A DNA stretch of 64,000 bases, taken from NCBI GenBank assembly GCA_000955795.1, contig JYOB01000016.1, positions 211,908-275,907 on the forward strand. Reading direction: 5' to 3'. The DNA comes from Burkholderiaceae bacterium 26 (GTDB taxonomy: Bacteria > Pseudomonadota > Gammaproteobacteria > Burkholderiales > Burkholderiaceae). Position numbers and translations under genes: made by a program. The notes below the pieces were generated by a model, which was given only the letters and a program-made list of their open reading frames with translations, was not told the origin of the DNA and did no database searches. Positions 8,591 through 18,451 of the stretch are shown piece after piece (the first letter of the stretch is position 1; every line of letters starts with the position of its first letter).

Positions 8591-9439
8591 TCACCGCATA
8601 TTTTTCGGTTTTGACGACGTGCCATCGCCCACCAGCCCGTTCTTGACCCGCTGCAGCAACTGGCTATATGTAAGCGTGTCCCGCACCTGGGTGGACATGG
8701 CCACCACCAGCGCCGTGACCATGAGGATGGCCACCGCACCCTTGATGGGCTGGCCGAGCGAAGCGGGTTCGAGCTTGTCTGCCGCGCGCGAAAGCAGCCC
8801 GATGCCGGCGTCGATCAGGAACAGCGTCATCATCACCGGCGCGGCGAGCTTGACGGCCGTGGAGAAAATGGAATCGGTTTGCTGCAGCAGAAAACTTTCG
8901 GCCACGGCGCTCATGTCAGGCAGCGTGGCGCCCAGCGGCCACCAGTGGAACGACTCGAACACCACGCCCAGCAGGAACAGCATGCCACCCGCTGCATAGA
9001 ACAGCGTCACGGCCAGATTCAGCAATGTGTTGCCGATGGGTGTGTTCTGGTCACCCTGCAACGGGTTGCTCATCTGCACGTTGTTGAAGCCGGCCATGTT
9101 GTCGACGATCGTGCCCGCCGTCTGTGCGACCCAGAACACCGTGGACGCCGCGTAACCGAGGCACGCGCCCAGAAAGATCTCCTTGCCCGCCAGCAGGAAC
9201 CACCGGGCCGCGCTCAGGTGTTCCGCCACGGCGGGTGGCTGCGCCGCCGCCACGATGATGGCGAGCGTGTAGACCACACCATTGCGCGCCGTGCCGGGCA
9301 CGGACTGATCGCTCGTGGCCGGCAGGATCGCGAAGATGGTCATGATGCGCACGCACGACAGCGCGAGCAGCGCAAGGATGACCTCCGCGCTTTCATCAAG
9401 ATCAAACCAGGCGTGCAGAACGGTATCGATGGCTTCCAT
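8591..9439 (-). CDS. hrcT: HrcT, T3SS export-apparatus membrane protein
   Basis: The protein has 282 residues from the ATG at 9439. It is a SctT/YscT/FliR-family integral membrane protein of the export gate, with several hydrophobic segments (for example VILALLALSCVRIMTIFAI, LNLAVTLFYAAGGMLFLLGVVF, AVAILMVTALVVAMSTQV) and the family DNMAGFNNVQMSNP-type loop. It is the last gene of the operon that starts at hrpK. A 34-nt gap separates it from hrpD. An in-frame upstream extension exists but reads through the hrpD coding region and is not credible. Confidence 0.92.
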   Translation of the reverse strand: MEAIDTVLHAWFDLDESAEVILALLALSCVRIMTIFAILPATSDQSVPGTARNGVVYTLAIIVAAAQPPAVAEHLSAARWFLLAGKEIFLGACLGYAASTVFWVAQTAGTIVDNMAGFNNVQMSNPLQGDQNTPIGNTLLNLAVTLFYAAGGMLFLLGVVFESFHWWPLGATLPDMSAVAESFLLQQTDSIFSTAVKLAAPVMMTLFLIDAGIGLLSRAADKLEPASLGQPIKGAVAILMVTALVVAMSTQVRDTLTYSQLLQRVKNGLVGDGTSSKPKNMR

Positions 9440-9473
9440 ATGCGGGCGTGAATATCGTAAGAATGTTTCGTCA

Positions 9474-9971
9474 TCAAGCCGCTGCGCGGGGGCGCGGACG
9501 CGCCAGGATGGCCTCCACGGCCTCTTCCTCGGTGGCAAGCTCGCGCTCGGTGGCTTCCTGCTGGTCGATCCGCTCTGCTGTCTTGCGGCATTGGTCGAGC
9601 ATGGCATCGAGCCGCGCCAAGGCCTGGCGGCGCGCCTTGAGTTCGGCCTCGCGTTCAGCCACGGCGGCGTGCGCAGCCGCCACGTCGTGCTCGGCCTGCA
9701 CGACCGCATCATCCAGCTCGCCGCGAAACGCGTCGTAGCGCAGGTACGCATCGGCCAGCAGCACGGGGGCGGCAATCAGCTGATCCATGCGGCCGATATG
9801 GCCACGCAGCCGCTCATGCGCGCGCTCGCACGCGTCTTCGCTGTCTTGTGCGACGGCCTGTGCATCCGCCACGGCTTGCTGTGCGACAGCGATCTCCGCT
9901 TCGACACGACGGCGCTGGCGCGTTTTGGCTTCGATCAGCGTGTGCCATACAGCGGAGCGCTTGCGCTTCAT
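9474..9971 (-). CDS. hrpD: HrpD (HrpB7/SctO-like), ATPase stalk protein
   Basis: The protein has 165 residues and is almost entirely a charged coiled coil (Glu/Ala/Arg heptads from about residue 10 to 150, ending in a basic RPRPRAAA tail). Position and character match the small FliJ/YscO-type stalk protein that follows the ATPase gene in Hrp2 clusters (HrpB7 in Xanthomonas, HrpD in Ralstonia). It overlaps the hrcN stop by 4 nt, so translation is coupled. Primary sequence in this family is weakly conserved, so identity rests on coiled-coil composition and gene order. Confidence 0.8.
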   Translation of the reverse strand: MKRKRSAVWHTLIEAKTRQRRRVEAEIAVAQQAVADAQAVAQDSEDACERAHERLRGHIGRMDQLIAAPVLLADAYLRYDAFRGELDDAVVQAEHDVAAAHAAVAEREAELKARRQALARLDAMLDQCRKTAERIDQQEATERELATEEEAVEAILARPRPRAAA

Positions 9972-11287
9972 GTCTGGCCCACCTCGCTCAGCAGCCGATA
10001 CGTCTCATCTGGGCTGCACCACTCGTCGGTGCGCTGGCGCAGGAAGTCTTCCATCCAGCCGTTCCATTGCACGGCGGTGTCGGCCACGGCATCGCTGCCT
10101 TCCTTGTATTCGCCCATCTGCAGCAGCGTCTCGACTTCGTTGTACTTGGCGAGCAATTGGCGCATGCGGCCGGCAGCGGCGCAGTGGTCAGCCGGCGCGA
10201 CTTGCGTCATCACACGGCTCAGGCTGTTCAGGATGTCGATGGCCGGATAGCGATTGCGCGCGGCAATGTCACGCGACAGGATCAGGTGGCCATCCAGAAT
10301 GCCGCGTACTTCTTCGGCCACGGGGTCGTTGCCGGATTCGTCTTCGGCCAGCACGGTGTACAGCGCGGTGATGGAGCCCGTGGCGCTCATGCCTGCCCGC
10401 TCGAGCAGGCGCGGCAGCTCGGCAAACACCGACGGCGGAAAGCCGCGCCGTGTGGGCGGTTCGCCGGCAGCAAGGCCAATCTCGCGCTGTGCGCGGGCAA
10501 AGCGCGTGAGCGAGTCCATCATCAGCAGCACACGCAGGCCCTGGTCACGGAAATACTCGGCGATGGCGGTGCCGACGTGCGCGGCCTTGGCGCGCTCCAC
10601 GGACGATCGATCCGACGTGGCACACACCAGCACGGAGCGGCGCATGCCTTCCTCGCCCAGGATCTGCTCGATGAATTCGCGCACCTCGCGGCCGCGCTCG
10701 CCAATCAGCACGATCACGTTGACATCGCACTCGGTGCCGCGCGCCAGCATGCCGAGCAGCGTGCTCTTACCCACGCCGGCCGGCGCAAAGATGCCCATGC
10801 GCTGCCCTTCCGCCAAGGTGGCCAATCCGTCAATCACGCGCACCCCAGTGGCCAGCGGCTGTTCCACCAGGCGGCGCGACATCGGGTCAGGCGCCTGCGC
10901 AAACACCGGCACATAGTCATACACATCCAGCGGCGGTCCGCCGTCGGCGGGTCGGCCCAGGCCATCCAGCACGCGGCCGAGCAAGCCGGGCCCGATCCCG
11001 ACCGAAAGCGTGCGCCCGCTCGGCACCACGCGGGTCGAGCGCGATAACCCCACCACGCCGCCAAATGGCGCGAGCAATGCAAAGTGCTCGCTAAAGCCGA
11101 CCACCTCGCCTTGCTGAAGCTCCGTGCCATCCGGTGTGGTCAACGTGCACAGTTCGCCAAGCTTGACGTCCACGCCGCCCACACGCAGCAGGGTGCCCGT
11201 CACTTCCACGACCTTGCCTAGCCGCTGGACGGGCGCCACGCTACGGATCGCCTCGTCCATGGCGTCGATCAGCGCGGCCTTGGTCAT
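9968..11287 (-). CDS. hrcN: HrcN, type III secretion ATPase
   Basis: The protein has 439 residues and is the SctN/YscN ATPase that unfolds and detaches chaperones from substrates at the export gate. The Walker A motif GVGKST is at residues 171-176 within [10 protein letters not shown]. Walker B ([14 protein letters not shown]) is near residue 255, and the DGLGRP and EMYTA-equivalent loops typical of F1/V1-type ATPases are present. The length is normal for the family. ATGA overlaps with hrpF upstream and hrpD downstream show a tightly coupled operon. Confidence 0.97.
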   Translation of the reverse strand: MTKAALIDAMDEAIRSVAPVQRLGKVVEVTGTLLRVGGVDVKLGELCTLTTPDGTELQQGEVVGFSEHFALLAPFGGVVGLSRSTRVVPSGRTLSVGIGPGLLGRVLDGLGRPADGGPPLDVYDYVPVFAQAPDPMSRRLVEQPLATGVRVIDGLATLAEGQRMGIFAPAGVGKSTLLGMLARGTECDVNVIVLIGERGREVREFIEQILGEEGMRRSVLVCATSDRSSVERAKAAHVGTAIAEYFRDQGLRVLLMMDSLTRFARAQREIGLAAGEPPTRRGFPPSVFAELPRLLERAGMSATGSITALYTVLAEDESGNDPVAEEVRGILDGHLILSRDIAARNRYPAIDILNSLSRVMTQVAPADHCAAAGRMRQLLAKYNEVETLLQMGEYKEGSDAVADTAVQWNGWMEDFLRQRTDEWCSPDETYRLLSEVGQT

Positions 11288-12027
11288 GCCGCATCCTCGT
11301 CAAAGCCGCCGTCGTCATCTGCGAAATCTTCTTGCGGATCGGCATGTTCGAGAGGCTTGCGCCTGCGCGCTGAAAGCGCCTGTCGCAGCGCCGCCAATTG
11401 CACACGCAGACTCGCGTCGGCCACGCCGTGGTCCCATTCGCATTGGCAATGTCCGGGCTCTGCGCGGTCGTCTGCCAGCACTTCGAAGGCGGCATTGAGC
11501 GAGCCCGTCTGCACGGCCTTGGCGAAGGCGGCGCGAGCCGGTTCGATCTCGTCTGCGCACACGCGCACCGTCAGGCGTGCCTGGCTGTGCAGCACGCGGC
11601 CGAGCGTGGCGGCCACGCGCGCGAACAGCGCCTGGCGGTCGGATTCCAGCACCACATGCTCGACCGCCTGCATGACCGTGGCGATCAGGCGGTCTTCCTC
11701 GCGGCGCGTGGCCTCGTCATCGTCGTACGCACGCGCGGCCATGGACGCGTGAAAATCCTCCAACGCACGTCGCTGACCAGCGGCATAGCCAAGCTTGGCG
11801 CTGCGCTGCGCGCGCTGCTCGGCTTGCCTGAGCAACTCGTCGGCATTGGCCTGGGCTTGCGCCACGATGGCTTCAGCCTGGGCCTGAGCCTGTGCCATTG
11901 CGGCCTCACGCGCCTCTTCCACGGCGCGCCATGCGGCATCCAGCTCGACCACGTGCCCGTAGTCTTCAGCACGGATCACGTCTGAGCCAATGCCCAGCGG
12001 TGCATCGCGCCTCAACCAAATAACCAT
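11284..12027 (-). CDS. hrpF: HrpF (HrpB5/HrcL), SctL-type ATPase regulator
   Basis: The protein has 247 residues and is a FliH/YscL-family stator that links the ATPase to the sorting platform. A central Ala/Gln/Glu-rich coiled coil (residues about 35-85) is followed by a folded C-terminal domain with a [16 protein letters not shown] segment, the conserved C-terminal FliH/YscL pattern. It overlaps hrpH by 16 nt and hrcN by 4 nt. The symbol follows Ralstonia usage. It is unrelated to Xanthomonas HrpF, the translocator. Confidence 0.88.
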   Translation of the reverse strand: MVIWLRRDAPLGIGSDVIRAEDYGHVVELDAAWRAVEEAREAAMAQAQAQAEAIVAQAQANADELLRQAEQRAQRSAKLGYAAGQRRALEDFHASMAARAYDDDEATRREEDRLIATVMQAVEHVVLESDRQALFARVAATLGRVLHSQARLTVRVCADEIEPARAAFAKAVQTGSLNAAFEVLADDRAEPGHCQCEWDHGVADASLRVQLAALRQALSARRRKPLEHADPQEDFADDDGGFDEDAA

Positions 12028-12650
12028 GACAACTCCGGAAAGAGAACAGGCAACACAGCCATGAACGATTCAGCTTGCGTTGCAGCGGTTGGAGTGCCAG
12101 CACGCATGGGCACGGCGTCCTGCATGCCGATCGTCAGGCGCATCAATTGCGCGAGCGACGGATCCGACACCGTACCGTCGGCAATCAGCGCATGCAGGCC
12201 CGCTTCTGCAAGCTGCGCCAAGTCGAGCGCCGGCAGCGGCCCACCGGCGTCTGGCGCCCAGTGCTCGCGTTGCGTCAAAGCGGTGAGCGCTGCCTCCCCC
12301 AACAGACCGGCAAGACCGGCGAGGTAAGCACCGTCAATGCACCGCGCCAGCGCGGCGCGCCTGCCGATCAGCATGCGGGCGGCCAGCACGTGCTGGAGGT
12401 CGTCTTTATCGAGCACCGCCAGGCGATGCCCGTGCGAAAGCAATGTCGGCAAGCCCACCTGGCCCACACCCAGCGCGATGCACACCTGGCGCCAGTCTTT
12501 GGCTGCTGCCGCCGGCACATCGGCTCCTTGCACGGCCAGCACCGATGCATCGCGCACGTGCGCAAGCCCATGCATCCGCTCTTGATACGCGTGCAACATG
12601 CGCAGGATCATGGCGGCGGCCGGATCGGGTGCGGCGCTCGTGTGGTTCAT
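12012..12650 (-). CDS. hrpH: HrpH (HrpB4), SctK-like accessory sorting-platform protein
   Basis: The protein has 212 residues with no membrane segment and is rich in Ala and Leu. It lies between hrcJ and the SctL gene, exactly where HrpB4 (Xanthomonas) and HrpH (Ralstonia) sit. HrpB4/SctK proteins are poorly conserved cytoplasmic sorting-platform factors that connect the ring base to SctQ. Translation is coupled, with a 4-nt overlap with hrcJ. Identity comes mainly from synteny. Confidence 0.78.
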   Translation of the reverse strand: MNHTSAAPDPAAAMILRMLHAYQERMHGLAHVRDASVLAVQGADVPAAAAKDWRQVCIALGVGQVGLPTLLSHGHRLAVLDKDDLQHVLAARMLIGRRAALARCIDGAYLAGLAGLLGEAALTALTQREHWAPDAGGPLPALDLAQLAEAGLHALIADGTVSDPSLAQLMRLTIGMQDAVPMRAGTPTAATQAESFMAVLPVLFPELSWLFG

Positions 12651-13459
12651 GCTGTCGCGCGCTTCTTCCAGCGTGCCGGCAACTTGTCTTCCAGGCGCGC
12701 GCGCGCTGCGTCAAGCCGAGTCCGTACAGCGGACAGCCGAATTGCCGCACGCCACAGCAGGACGATCACGCCCAGCGCACCCACCACGGCGCCGAGCGTG
12801 GCCCACGACACACCTGCGGGAGCGCGGCTAGCGACATCGGCGGTGGGCGCATCTACGGTGCCGGGCACCAGCGTGACGCTGACGTTCTCGTAGGTGAGCC
12901 CCTCCACGCTGTGCACGACCAGGTTCTTGATGCTGGGGACCAGCGAAGACACGTTGGCACTGGGGCGGTATTTGATGAACACCGATGCGCTGGATGGCTT
13001 GACCACGGTGGCCAGCGGATCGTTGTTGGGCAGCACGATCTGCACATTGGCTACGGACACGCCATCAATGCGCGAAAGCGTTTGTGAAAGCTGCTGCGAT
13101 ACGCCGTAAATGAAGCGCACCCGCTCTTCCGTGGGCGTAGAGATGAGCCCGTCCTTCTTGAAGATGTCGCCCAGGCTTGCGTACTTCTCATGCGGCAAGC
13201 CGTGGCTGTGCAGGACTTCCATCGCGCGGGCAAAGGCGTCCTGGTCGACCATCACCGACCAGGTCTTGCCGTCGTCTGGCGAATTCTTCTGCGCGTCGAT
13301 ACCGGCCTGCAGCAGCACGGTCAGCATGTCGTTGGCGTCGGCCTCGCTCAGCTGCGCAAAAAGCTGCTTGTTGCAGCCGGCCAGCAGCGCAGTCAGCACG
13401 AACAGCAGTGCCAGCGCACCGCGCCGCACGCGGCAAGATGGAAGCGCGGTTCGCATCAT
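12647..13459 (-). CDS. hrcJ: HrcJ, inner-membrane ring lipoprotein
   Basis: The protein has 270 residues and is the SctJ/YscJ/PrgK lipoprotein. The signal sequence ends in a lipobox (LLAGC, Cys near residue 25). The periplasmic ring-building domain follows ([18 protein letters not shown], then the ANVQIVLPN strand region). A C-terminal transmembrane helix (about 205-225, [14 protein letters not shown]) is followed by a basic tail. The ATG at 13459 overlaps the hrpJ stop codon (ATGATG context), which supports this start over the longer alternative. Confidence 0.95.
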   Translation of the reverse strand: MMRTALPSCRVRRGALALLFVLTALLAGCNKQLFAQLSEADANDMLTVLLQAGIDAQKNSPDDGKTWSVMVDQDAFARAMEVLHSHGLPHEKYASLGDIFKKDGLISTPTEERVRFIYGVSQQLSQTLSRIDGVSVANVQIVLPNNDPLATVVKPSSASVFIKYRPSANVSSLVPSIKNLVVHSVEGLTYENVSVTLVPGTVDAPTADVASRAPAGVSWATLGAVVGALGVIVLLWRAAIRLSAVRTRLDAARARLEDKLPARWKKRATA

Positions 13460-13842
13460 TGGTTCCGCATCAAGGTCTGCACGGCGTTCTTGCCGGAATG
13501 CGCAATGGTGCTGCCCAGATGGATCTTCGTCATGGTGGCCGCGCACTCCATTTGCACACGCACGCCTTCGGCCACCACTTCCTGCACCGACATACCGCGC
13601 TCGGCTTCGGTCATGGCCTCCACACGCGCCATCGACGCCTGCACGGCGGCATCTTCCTTCTTGACCAGTTCGCCAACGGCCGAAGGCGCCTTGCTGTGGT
13701 GCTGACCGAGCTTGGCGTTCTGCAGCATGGATTCGAAACGAGCGACAAGCTCGGGCGCTGGCGTGGCGGCTTCAGCCGGGGCGATGCCGGTGCCCGGCGT
13801 GCCGGCAGTCACCGGCGGAATAGCGGTCGGACCTTGGATCAT
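13456..13842 (-). CDS. hrpJ: HrpJ (HrpB2), inner-rod/early substrate protein
   Basis: The protein has 128 residues. The N-terminus is Pro/Thr/Ala-rich, and a helical C-terminal half ends in [20 protein letters not shown], resembling the C-terminal region of HrpB2/YscI rod proteins, which pack into the lower injectisome channel. HrpB2 is needed for pilus formation and is itself exported early. It lies between hrpK and hrcJ as in Hrp2 clusters, 21 nt from hrpK. Confidence 0.85.
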   Translation of the reverse strand: MIQGPTAIPPVTAGTPGTGIAPAEAATPAPELVARFESMLQNAKLGQHHSKAPSAVGELVKKEDAAVQASMARVEAMTEAERGMSVQEVVAEGVRVQMECAATMTKIHLGSTIAHSGKNAVQTLMRNQ

Positions 13843-13863
13843 GATGAACTCCCGGGAGGATGG

Positions 13864-14349
13864 TTAGGCACGGGTGAAGTAATGCGCGCTGTGGTAGGCA
13901 CTCAAATCCACGCTTTCTGCGGCGGGCGCCGCGGTGGCGGTGCCGAACGTGCCGGCATCCATTTCTTCCTGCACACCGATCAGCGTGCGCACCAGCGCGA
14001 CGGAATCTGGGTCTTCGTCGCGGGCGAGCACCTCGTTGGCATACACGTGCCATTCCTGATCGCCCAGGGCGTTCAGGCACAGGGCCATCATGGCCGAGGC
14101 AAACGGCACCACGCTCTCGGCGCGCTCGCCGTTGTGCAGCTCACGCAGGATGCGCGCGGCATCGGCGTATTGATGCCGGCCCACCAGAAGCCAGCCTTCC
14201 ACCAGGTCGAGTTCGCGAAAATTCGGGCGCAACGTGCGCAATGCAGTCAGCAGCGATTGCGCGTTGTCGAACTGGCCGCTGCGCGTTGCGTACATCAAGA
14301 CTTCGAGCAGCCCGCCCAGCAGGCGGTTGCTACATTGAATCGGTTCCAT
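13864..14349 (-). CDS. hrpK: HrpK (HrpB1), first gene of the minus-strand T3SS operon
   Basis: The protein has 161 residues from the ATG at 14349, which has a GGAGAA ribosome site. It is TPR-like and helical, with paired helices (LLTALRTLRPNFRELDLVEGWLLV and ADAARILRELHN). HrpB1 proteins are periplasmic-associated, peptidoglycan-binding T3SS factors in Xanthomonas. Much longer upstream readings exist but cross the hrpII promoter and are rejected. An in-frame ATG at 14376 is a minor alternative start. The gene is divergent from hrcU across a 344-nt promoter region. Confidence 0.88.
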   Translation of the reverse strand: MEPIQCSNRLLGGLLEVLMYATRSGQFDNAQSLLTALRTLRPNFRELDLVEGWLLVGRHQYADAARILRELHNGERAESVVPFASAMMALCLNALGDQEWHVYANEVLARDEDPDSVALVRTLIGVQEEMDAGTFGTATAAPAAESVDLSAYHSAHYFTRA

Positions 14350-14416
14350 ATCGCAGGGTTCTCCGTGTCGGGTCATGTCGATACCGGCATTGATAGACCG
14401 GCCGACCTCGGGTGGA

Positions 14417-14479
14417 ACCATAGACGCCCGCATGCTGCGCCCCGGCCAGCTGCCCCGAAAAAGAGCGCCCCGCCCCGAA
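14417..14479 (-). promoter_or_regulatory. hrpII box promoter of the hrpK-hrcT operon
   Basis: On the minus strand TTCG at 14479-14476 and TTCG at 14459-14456 are 16 nt apart, each followed by G. A YANNNT element (TATGGT, 14422-14417) lies 32 nt downstream. The predicted transcript begins about 60 nt before hrpK. Confidence 0.88.
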
Positions 14480-14569
14480 GTCGACAAGGCCCTGTGCGCC
14501 AGTGCGCACAACGCAAGCCCGCACGCTTTCGCCGCGTCCTCCCCGCGCACTGCCCTTTCTTTCCCGGGT

Positions 14570-14631
14570 TTCGGAACGGCGCATCCGCCTTCGCTCAAGC
14601 GCCAAGCGCGTAGCGCCCACGTCTGCACAAT
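14570..14631 (+). promoter_or_regulatory. hrpII box promoter of the hrcU operon
   Basis: TTCG at 14570-14573 and 14590-14593 are separated by 16 nt (following bases G and C). The -10 element CACAAT is at 14626-14631, 31 nt downstream. It lies back to back with the hrpK box, 90 nt apart, so HrpB can fire both halves of the secretion apparatus from one control region. Confidence 0.88.
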
Positions 14632-14693
14632 GCCTCGCATCGCTAAGGCACCGTACGCCGCAGCCCCCTCCGTCGACACCCCAGGGCACCGCC

Positions 14694-15785
14694 ATGTCGG
14701 ACGAAAAAACCGAAGAGCCCACAGACAAGAAACTCAGAGACGCGCACAGAGACGGCGAGACCGCCAAGAGTGCGGACCTGATCGCCGCCGTCGTGCTGCT
14801 GGCGGGCTGCCTGCTGCTCGCCATGACGGCATCGTTGCTGGGCGACCGCTGGCGCGCGCTGGTCGACCTTGCGCTGGATGTGAACAACAGCCGGCACCCG
14901 GCCATGACGCTCAAGCAGACGCTCGGCCACGTCGCGCTTCAGCTGGCGCTGATGACGCTGCCGCTGAGCCTCGCGTTTGCGCTGGTCGCATGGATTGCCA
15001 CGTGGGGTCAGACGGGCATCGTGCTCTCGACCAAGCCGCTCGAACTGAAGATGAGCGCCATCAACCCCGCATCGGGTCTGAAGCGCATCTTCTCCATGCG
15101 CTCGATGATTGACCTGCTCAAGATGCTGGTGAAAGCGCTCGCCGTTGGGGCCGCGCTGTGGAAGCTCGTTCTGATGCTGCTGCCGACGATTGTGGGCACG
15201 CCGTATCAGCCAGTCATGGATATCGCGCAGATCGGCATGTCGATGCTGGTGAAGCTGCTAGGTGCGGGCGGCCTGCTGTTCCTGCTGCTCGGCGCGGTGG
15301 ATTTTGGCATCCAGCGCTGGCTCTTCATCCGCGACCACCGCATGAGCAAGGACGAAGTCAAGCGCGAGCACAAGAACAGCGAAGGCGATCCGCACATCAA
15401 GGGCCAGCGCAAGCAGCTGGCACGCCAGATGGTGGACGAGGCCAAGCCCAAACAGAGCGTGGCCGGCGCACAGGCCGTGATCGTCAACCCCACGCATTAC
15501 GCCGTGGCGATTCGCTACGCGCCCGAAGAATGCGGCTTGCCGTGCATCACCGCCAAGGGCGTCGACGACGAAGCCCTGAGGTTGCGCGAAGAAGCGCAGG
15601 CGCTGGGCATTCCGATCATCGGCAACCCGCCGCTGGCACGCGCGCTCTACCTCGTGAAGCTGAACGACCCCGTGCCCGAAGCGCTGTTTGAAACCGTGGC
15701 CGAAGTGCTGGCCTGGGTGGGCGAGATCGGCGCGAAAGACACCGGCGCCAGACACACCGGCGCAAGCCCTTCCATCTTGAACTGA
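14694..15785 (+). CDS. hrcU: HrcU, T3SS export-apparatus switch protein
   Basis: The protein has 363 residues and is a SctU/YscU/FlhB-family membrane protein with four N-terminal transmembrane helices and a cytoplasmic C-domain. The self-cleavage motif NPTH is at residues 265-268. Cleavage between N and P permits the switch from early (pilus) to late (translocator/effector) substrates, together with HpaP. The start MSDEKTEEPT is typical of the family. The longer in-frame reading upstream runs through the promoter and is not used. Confidence 0.97.
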   Translation: MSDEKTEEPTDKKLRDAHRDGETAKSADLIAAVVLLAGCLLLAMTASLLGDRWRALVDLALDVNNSRHPAMTLKQTLGHVALQLALMTLPLSLAFALVAWIATWGQTGIVLSTKPLELKMSAINPASGLKRIFSMRSMIDLLKMLVKALAVGAALWKLVLMLLPTIVGTPYQPVMDIAQIGMSMLVKLLGAGGLLFLLLGAVDFGIQRWLFIRDHRMSKDEVKREHKNSEGDPHIKGQRKQLARQMVDEAKPKQSVAGAQAVIVNPTHYAVAIRYAPEECGLPCITAKGVDDEALRLREEAQALGIPIIGNPPLARALYLVKLNDPVPEALFETVAEVLAWVGEIGAKDTGARHTGASPSILN

Positions 15786-15795
15786 GGCATCCGAT

Positions 15796-17808
15796 ATGGC
15801 CAAGAAGACCGCCGTCTCTGAATTCAGCGGCGAAATCGGCATCGCCGCGTTGGTGGTTGCCGTCATCGCATTGATGGTGCTGCCGCTGCCCACCGTCCTG
15901 ATCGATTCACTGCTGGGGCTGAACATCACGCTATCGGTCGTGCTGCTGATGGTGACGATGTACATTCCGGCGGCGACATCGCTGTCGGCATTTCCATCGT
16001 TGCTTCTATTCACCACGCTGCTGCGGCTCTCGCTGAACATCGCATCGACCAAATCCATCCTGCTGCATGCAGACGCCGGCCACATCATCGAGAGCTTCGG
16101 CAAGCTCGTGGTGGGCGGCAACCTGGTGGTGGGTATGGTGGTGTTCCTGATCATCACCACTGTGCAATTCATCGTGATCGCCAAGGGCTCCGAGCGCGTG
16201 GCCGAGGTCGGCGCACGCTTCACGCTCGATGCCATGCCCGGCAAGCAGATGAGCATTGACGCCGACTTGCGCGCTGGCCACCTGAGCGCAGACGAGGCCC
16301 GCAAGCGCCGCGCGCTGCTTGCCATGGAAAGCCAGCTACACGGCGGCATGGACGGCGCCATGAAGTTCGTCAAGGGCGATGCGATTGCCGGCCTGGTCAT
16401 CACGCTGGTCAACATCCTGGCCGGCATCGTGATCGGGATCACGTACCACGGCATGACGGCTGGTGAAGCCGCCAACCGCTTTGCCGTGCTGTCCATCGGC
16501 GACGCCATGGTGTCGCAGATTCCTTCGCTGCTGATCTCGGTCGCGGCCGGCGTGATGATCACGCGCGTGTCAGACGACGACCACGGCGCCAAGCCAAGCT
16601 CGCTTGGCAAGGAGATCGTGCGGCAGCTTTCGACCAGTGCACGGGCCATGTTCACCGCCAGCGCGCTGCTGGCCGGCTTTGCGTTGGTGCCGGGGTTTCC
16701 GTCGTTTCTGTTTGTCGCGCTGGCAGGTGCCGTCTTCGCCTTTGGCTACACGTTGCGCAAGCGCCTGAACACGGGCAGCACGGCCGACACCGATACCCTG
16801 CCCGCGCTGCTGCGCGAAGGGTCCAAGGACAAAGCGCCGACGATTGCCGACAAGGCCCCGTCATTCACGGCACCCCTGGGGGTTCGCCTTGGCACGCGGC
16901 TGGCAGAGGGGCTCGACATTCCGAAACTCGATGCCGCATTCCAAAGCGGGCGGCATGCATTGGCTGAAGAGCTGGGCCTGCCCTTCCCCGGCATTGCGGT
17001 GTGGAAGAGCGCCGCGCAGCCAGAAGACGCCTATGAGGTGCTGGTGCACGACATCCCGGGTCAGCCGGTGGCGGTGTCCGACGGCAAGGTATCGGTATCC
17101 GATCTGCCCGAACCATTGCGTGCGCAACTGGACGCCACCCCGGATACCGCGCCCCACGCTGAACAGGTGATTGCACACCACGTCGTGCACGTGCTGCGCA
17201 AGCACGCGCATCTGTTCATCGGCCTGCAGGAAACGCAGTGGATCATGGAACGCGTGACCACCGAGTACCCGGGTCTGGTCACCGAGGCACAGAAGGCTGT
17301 TCCCGCGCAGCGCATGGCCGACGTGCTGCGCCGGCTGCTGGAAGAGCAGGTGCCCATTCGCAACATGCGCGCCATCCTCGAAAGCCTTGTCATCTGGGGC
17401 CCGAAAGAAAAAGACACCTTGATGCTGGTGGAGTACGTGCGCGGCGATCTGGGGCGGCAGATCGCGCACCAGGCCACATGCGGTTCACGCAAGATGCCCG
17501 CCATTCTGCTGGACCCGACGGTGGAGCAGGCGGTGCGCCAGGCGATCAAACCCACGCCGGCAGGCAACTTCCTGACGCTGGATCCGCAGCAGGTCGACAC
17601 CATCGTCACGAGGCTCGAACACATGAGCCGCAGCGCGCCGCAGTCGGCAACAACGCCGGCGGGTGCGCTTGCCATTGTCACGTCCATGGATATCCGACGC
17701 TATGTCCGCCGCATGATCGAGCCGCGACTGCAGGCGCTGAACGTGTATTCGTTCCAGGAGCTGGGTGCGTACGTTGATCTGCAGCCCGTGGGCAAGCTCA
17801 CGCTGTAA
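15796..17808 (+). CDS. hrcV: HrcV, major export-gate protein
   Basis: The protein has 670 residues and belongs to the SctV/YscV/FlhA family. An N-terminal membrane domain of seven to eight helices contains the conserved cytoplasmic FHIPEP-like loop (ERVAEVGARFTLDAMPGKQMSIDADL). A large C-terminal cytoplasmic domain forms a nonameric ring that receives chaperone-substrate complexes. It is 10 nt downstream of hrcU and 6 nt upstream of hpaP, in one operon. Confidence 0.97.
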   Translation: MAKKTAVSEFSGEIGIAALVVAVIALMVLPLPTVLIDSLLGLNITLSVVLLMVTMYIPAATSLSAFPSLLLFTTLLRLSLNIASTKSILLHADAGHIIESFGKLVVGGNLVVGMVVFLIITTVQFIVIAKGSERVAEVGARFTLDAMPGKQMSIDADLRAGHLSADEARKRRALLAMESQLHGGMDGAMKFVKGDAIAGLVITLVNILAGIVIGITYHGMTAGEAANRFAVLSIGDAMVSQIPSLLISVAAGVMITRVSDDDHGAKPSSLGKEIVRQLSTSARAMFTASALLAGFALVPGFPSFLFVALAGAVFAFGYTLRKRLNTGSTADTDTLPALLREGSKDKAPTIADKAPSFTAPLGVRLGTRLAEGLDIPKLDAAFQSGRHALAEELGLPFPGIAVWKSAAQPEDAYEVLVHDIPGQPVAVSDGKVSVSDLPEPLRAQLDATPDTAPHAEQVIAHHVVHVLRKHAHLFIGLQETQWIMERVTTEYPGLVTEAQKAVPAQRMADVLRRLLEEQVPIRNMRAILESLVIWGPKEKDTLMLVEYVRGDLGRQIAHQATCGSRKMPAILLDPTVEQAVRQAIKPTPAGNFLTLDPQQVDTIVTRLEHMSRSAPQSATTPAGALAIVTSMDIRRYVRRMIEPRLQALNVYSFQELGAYVDLQPVGKLTL

Positions 17809-17814
17809 GCCGCC

Positions 17815-18411
17815 ATGACCACGCCTGTACGCCTGTGGCGAGCCCCGCCCATCGTCCATCCGACCACGCCCGTCCGGCGGCCCGTAGCGCAACGCAGCGC
17901 TGACGGGCGGGCCGGCATACAGGCCGAACCCTGCGCGGTTGAAAGTACCAGCTGGATACCGCTCGATGCGTACGGCGACGCTGCATGCGAAGACACCGCC
18001 GAGCACGAACCGCCCACCCAAGACCACGCCGACGCGCAACCCGATGAAGCGCCGCCTGACGCCCAGCCGCTGCACACCTCGGCCATGGCCAACCGCCTGG
18101 TGCGCACGTGCTCCGAGATCAGCGTGGGGAGCACCGTGACAGAACATCTCGCGCAGTTGCTCTCCAAGTTCTGCGGCTCCCGCGTTGTAAAAGCCAACAG
18201 CGAATGCTGGGAAGTCACGCTCGATCTCGACCCCCGCGTGCTGCCTGACACCCGCCTCACCCTGCGCCTTTCGCCCCACACGCTATGGCTTCGCTTCCTG
18301 GCGGCACACCCACGGGCGCGCGACTTACTCTCCGAGCATGGCGATGCACTGCGCCAACGCATTCACGTTTTGCTGGAGCAGCGCATCGATATCGAACTCG
18401 AAGTGTGGTGA
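17815..18411 (+). CDS. hpaP: HpaP (HpaC), T3SS substrate-specificity switch protein
   Basis: The protein has 198 residues with a Pro/Arg-rich, probably disordered N-terminal half. The C-terminal half (about 95-198) has the alternating pattern of the T3S4 substrate-switching fold found in YscP/FliK/HpaC (VTLDLDPRVLPDTRLTLRLSPHTLWLRF). It is expected to bind HrcU and regulate the change from HrpJ and pilin to late substrates. Position between hrcV and hrcQ is that of hpaP/hpaC. Confidence 0.85.
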   Translation: MTTPVRLWRAPPIVHPTTPVRRPVAQRSADGRAGIQAEPCAVESTSWIPLDAYGDAACEDTAEHEPPTQDHADAQPDEAPPDAQPLHTSAMANRLVRTCSEISVGSTVTEHLAQLLSKFCGSRVVKANSECWEVTLDLDPRVLPDTRLTLRLSPHTLWLRFLAAHPRARDLLSEHGDALRQRIHVLLEQRIDIELEVW

Positions 18412-18451
18412 CCGTTGCCACACCCCACCCGACACCTCCCGCCGACTCGCT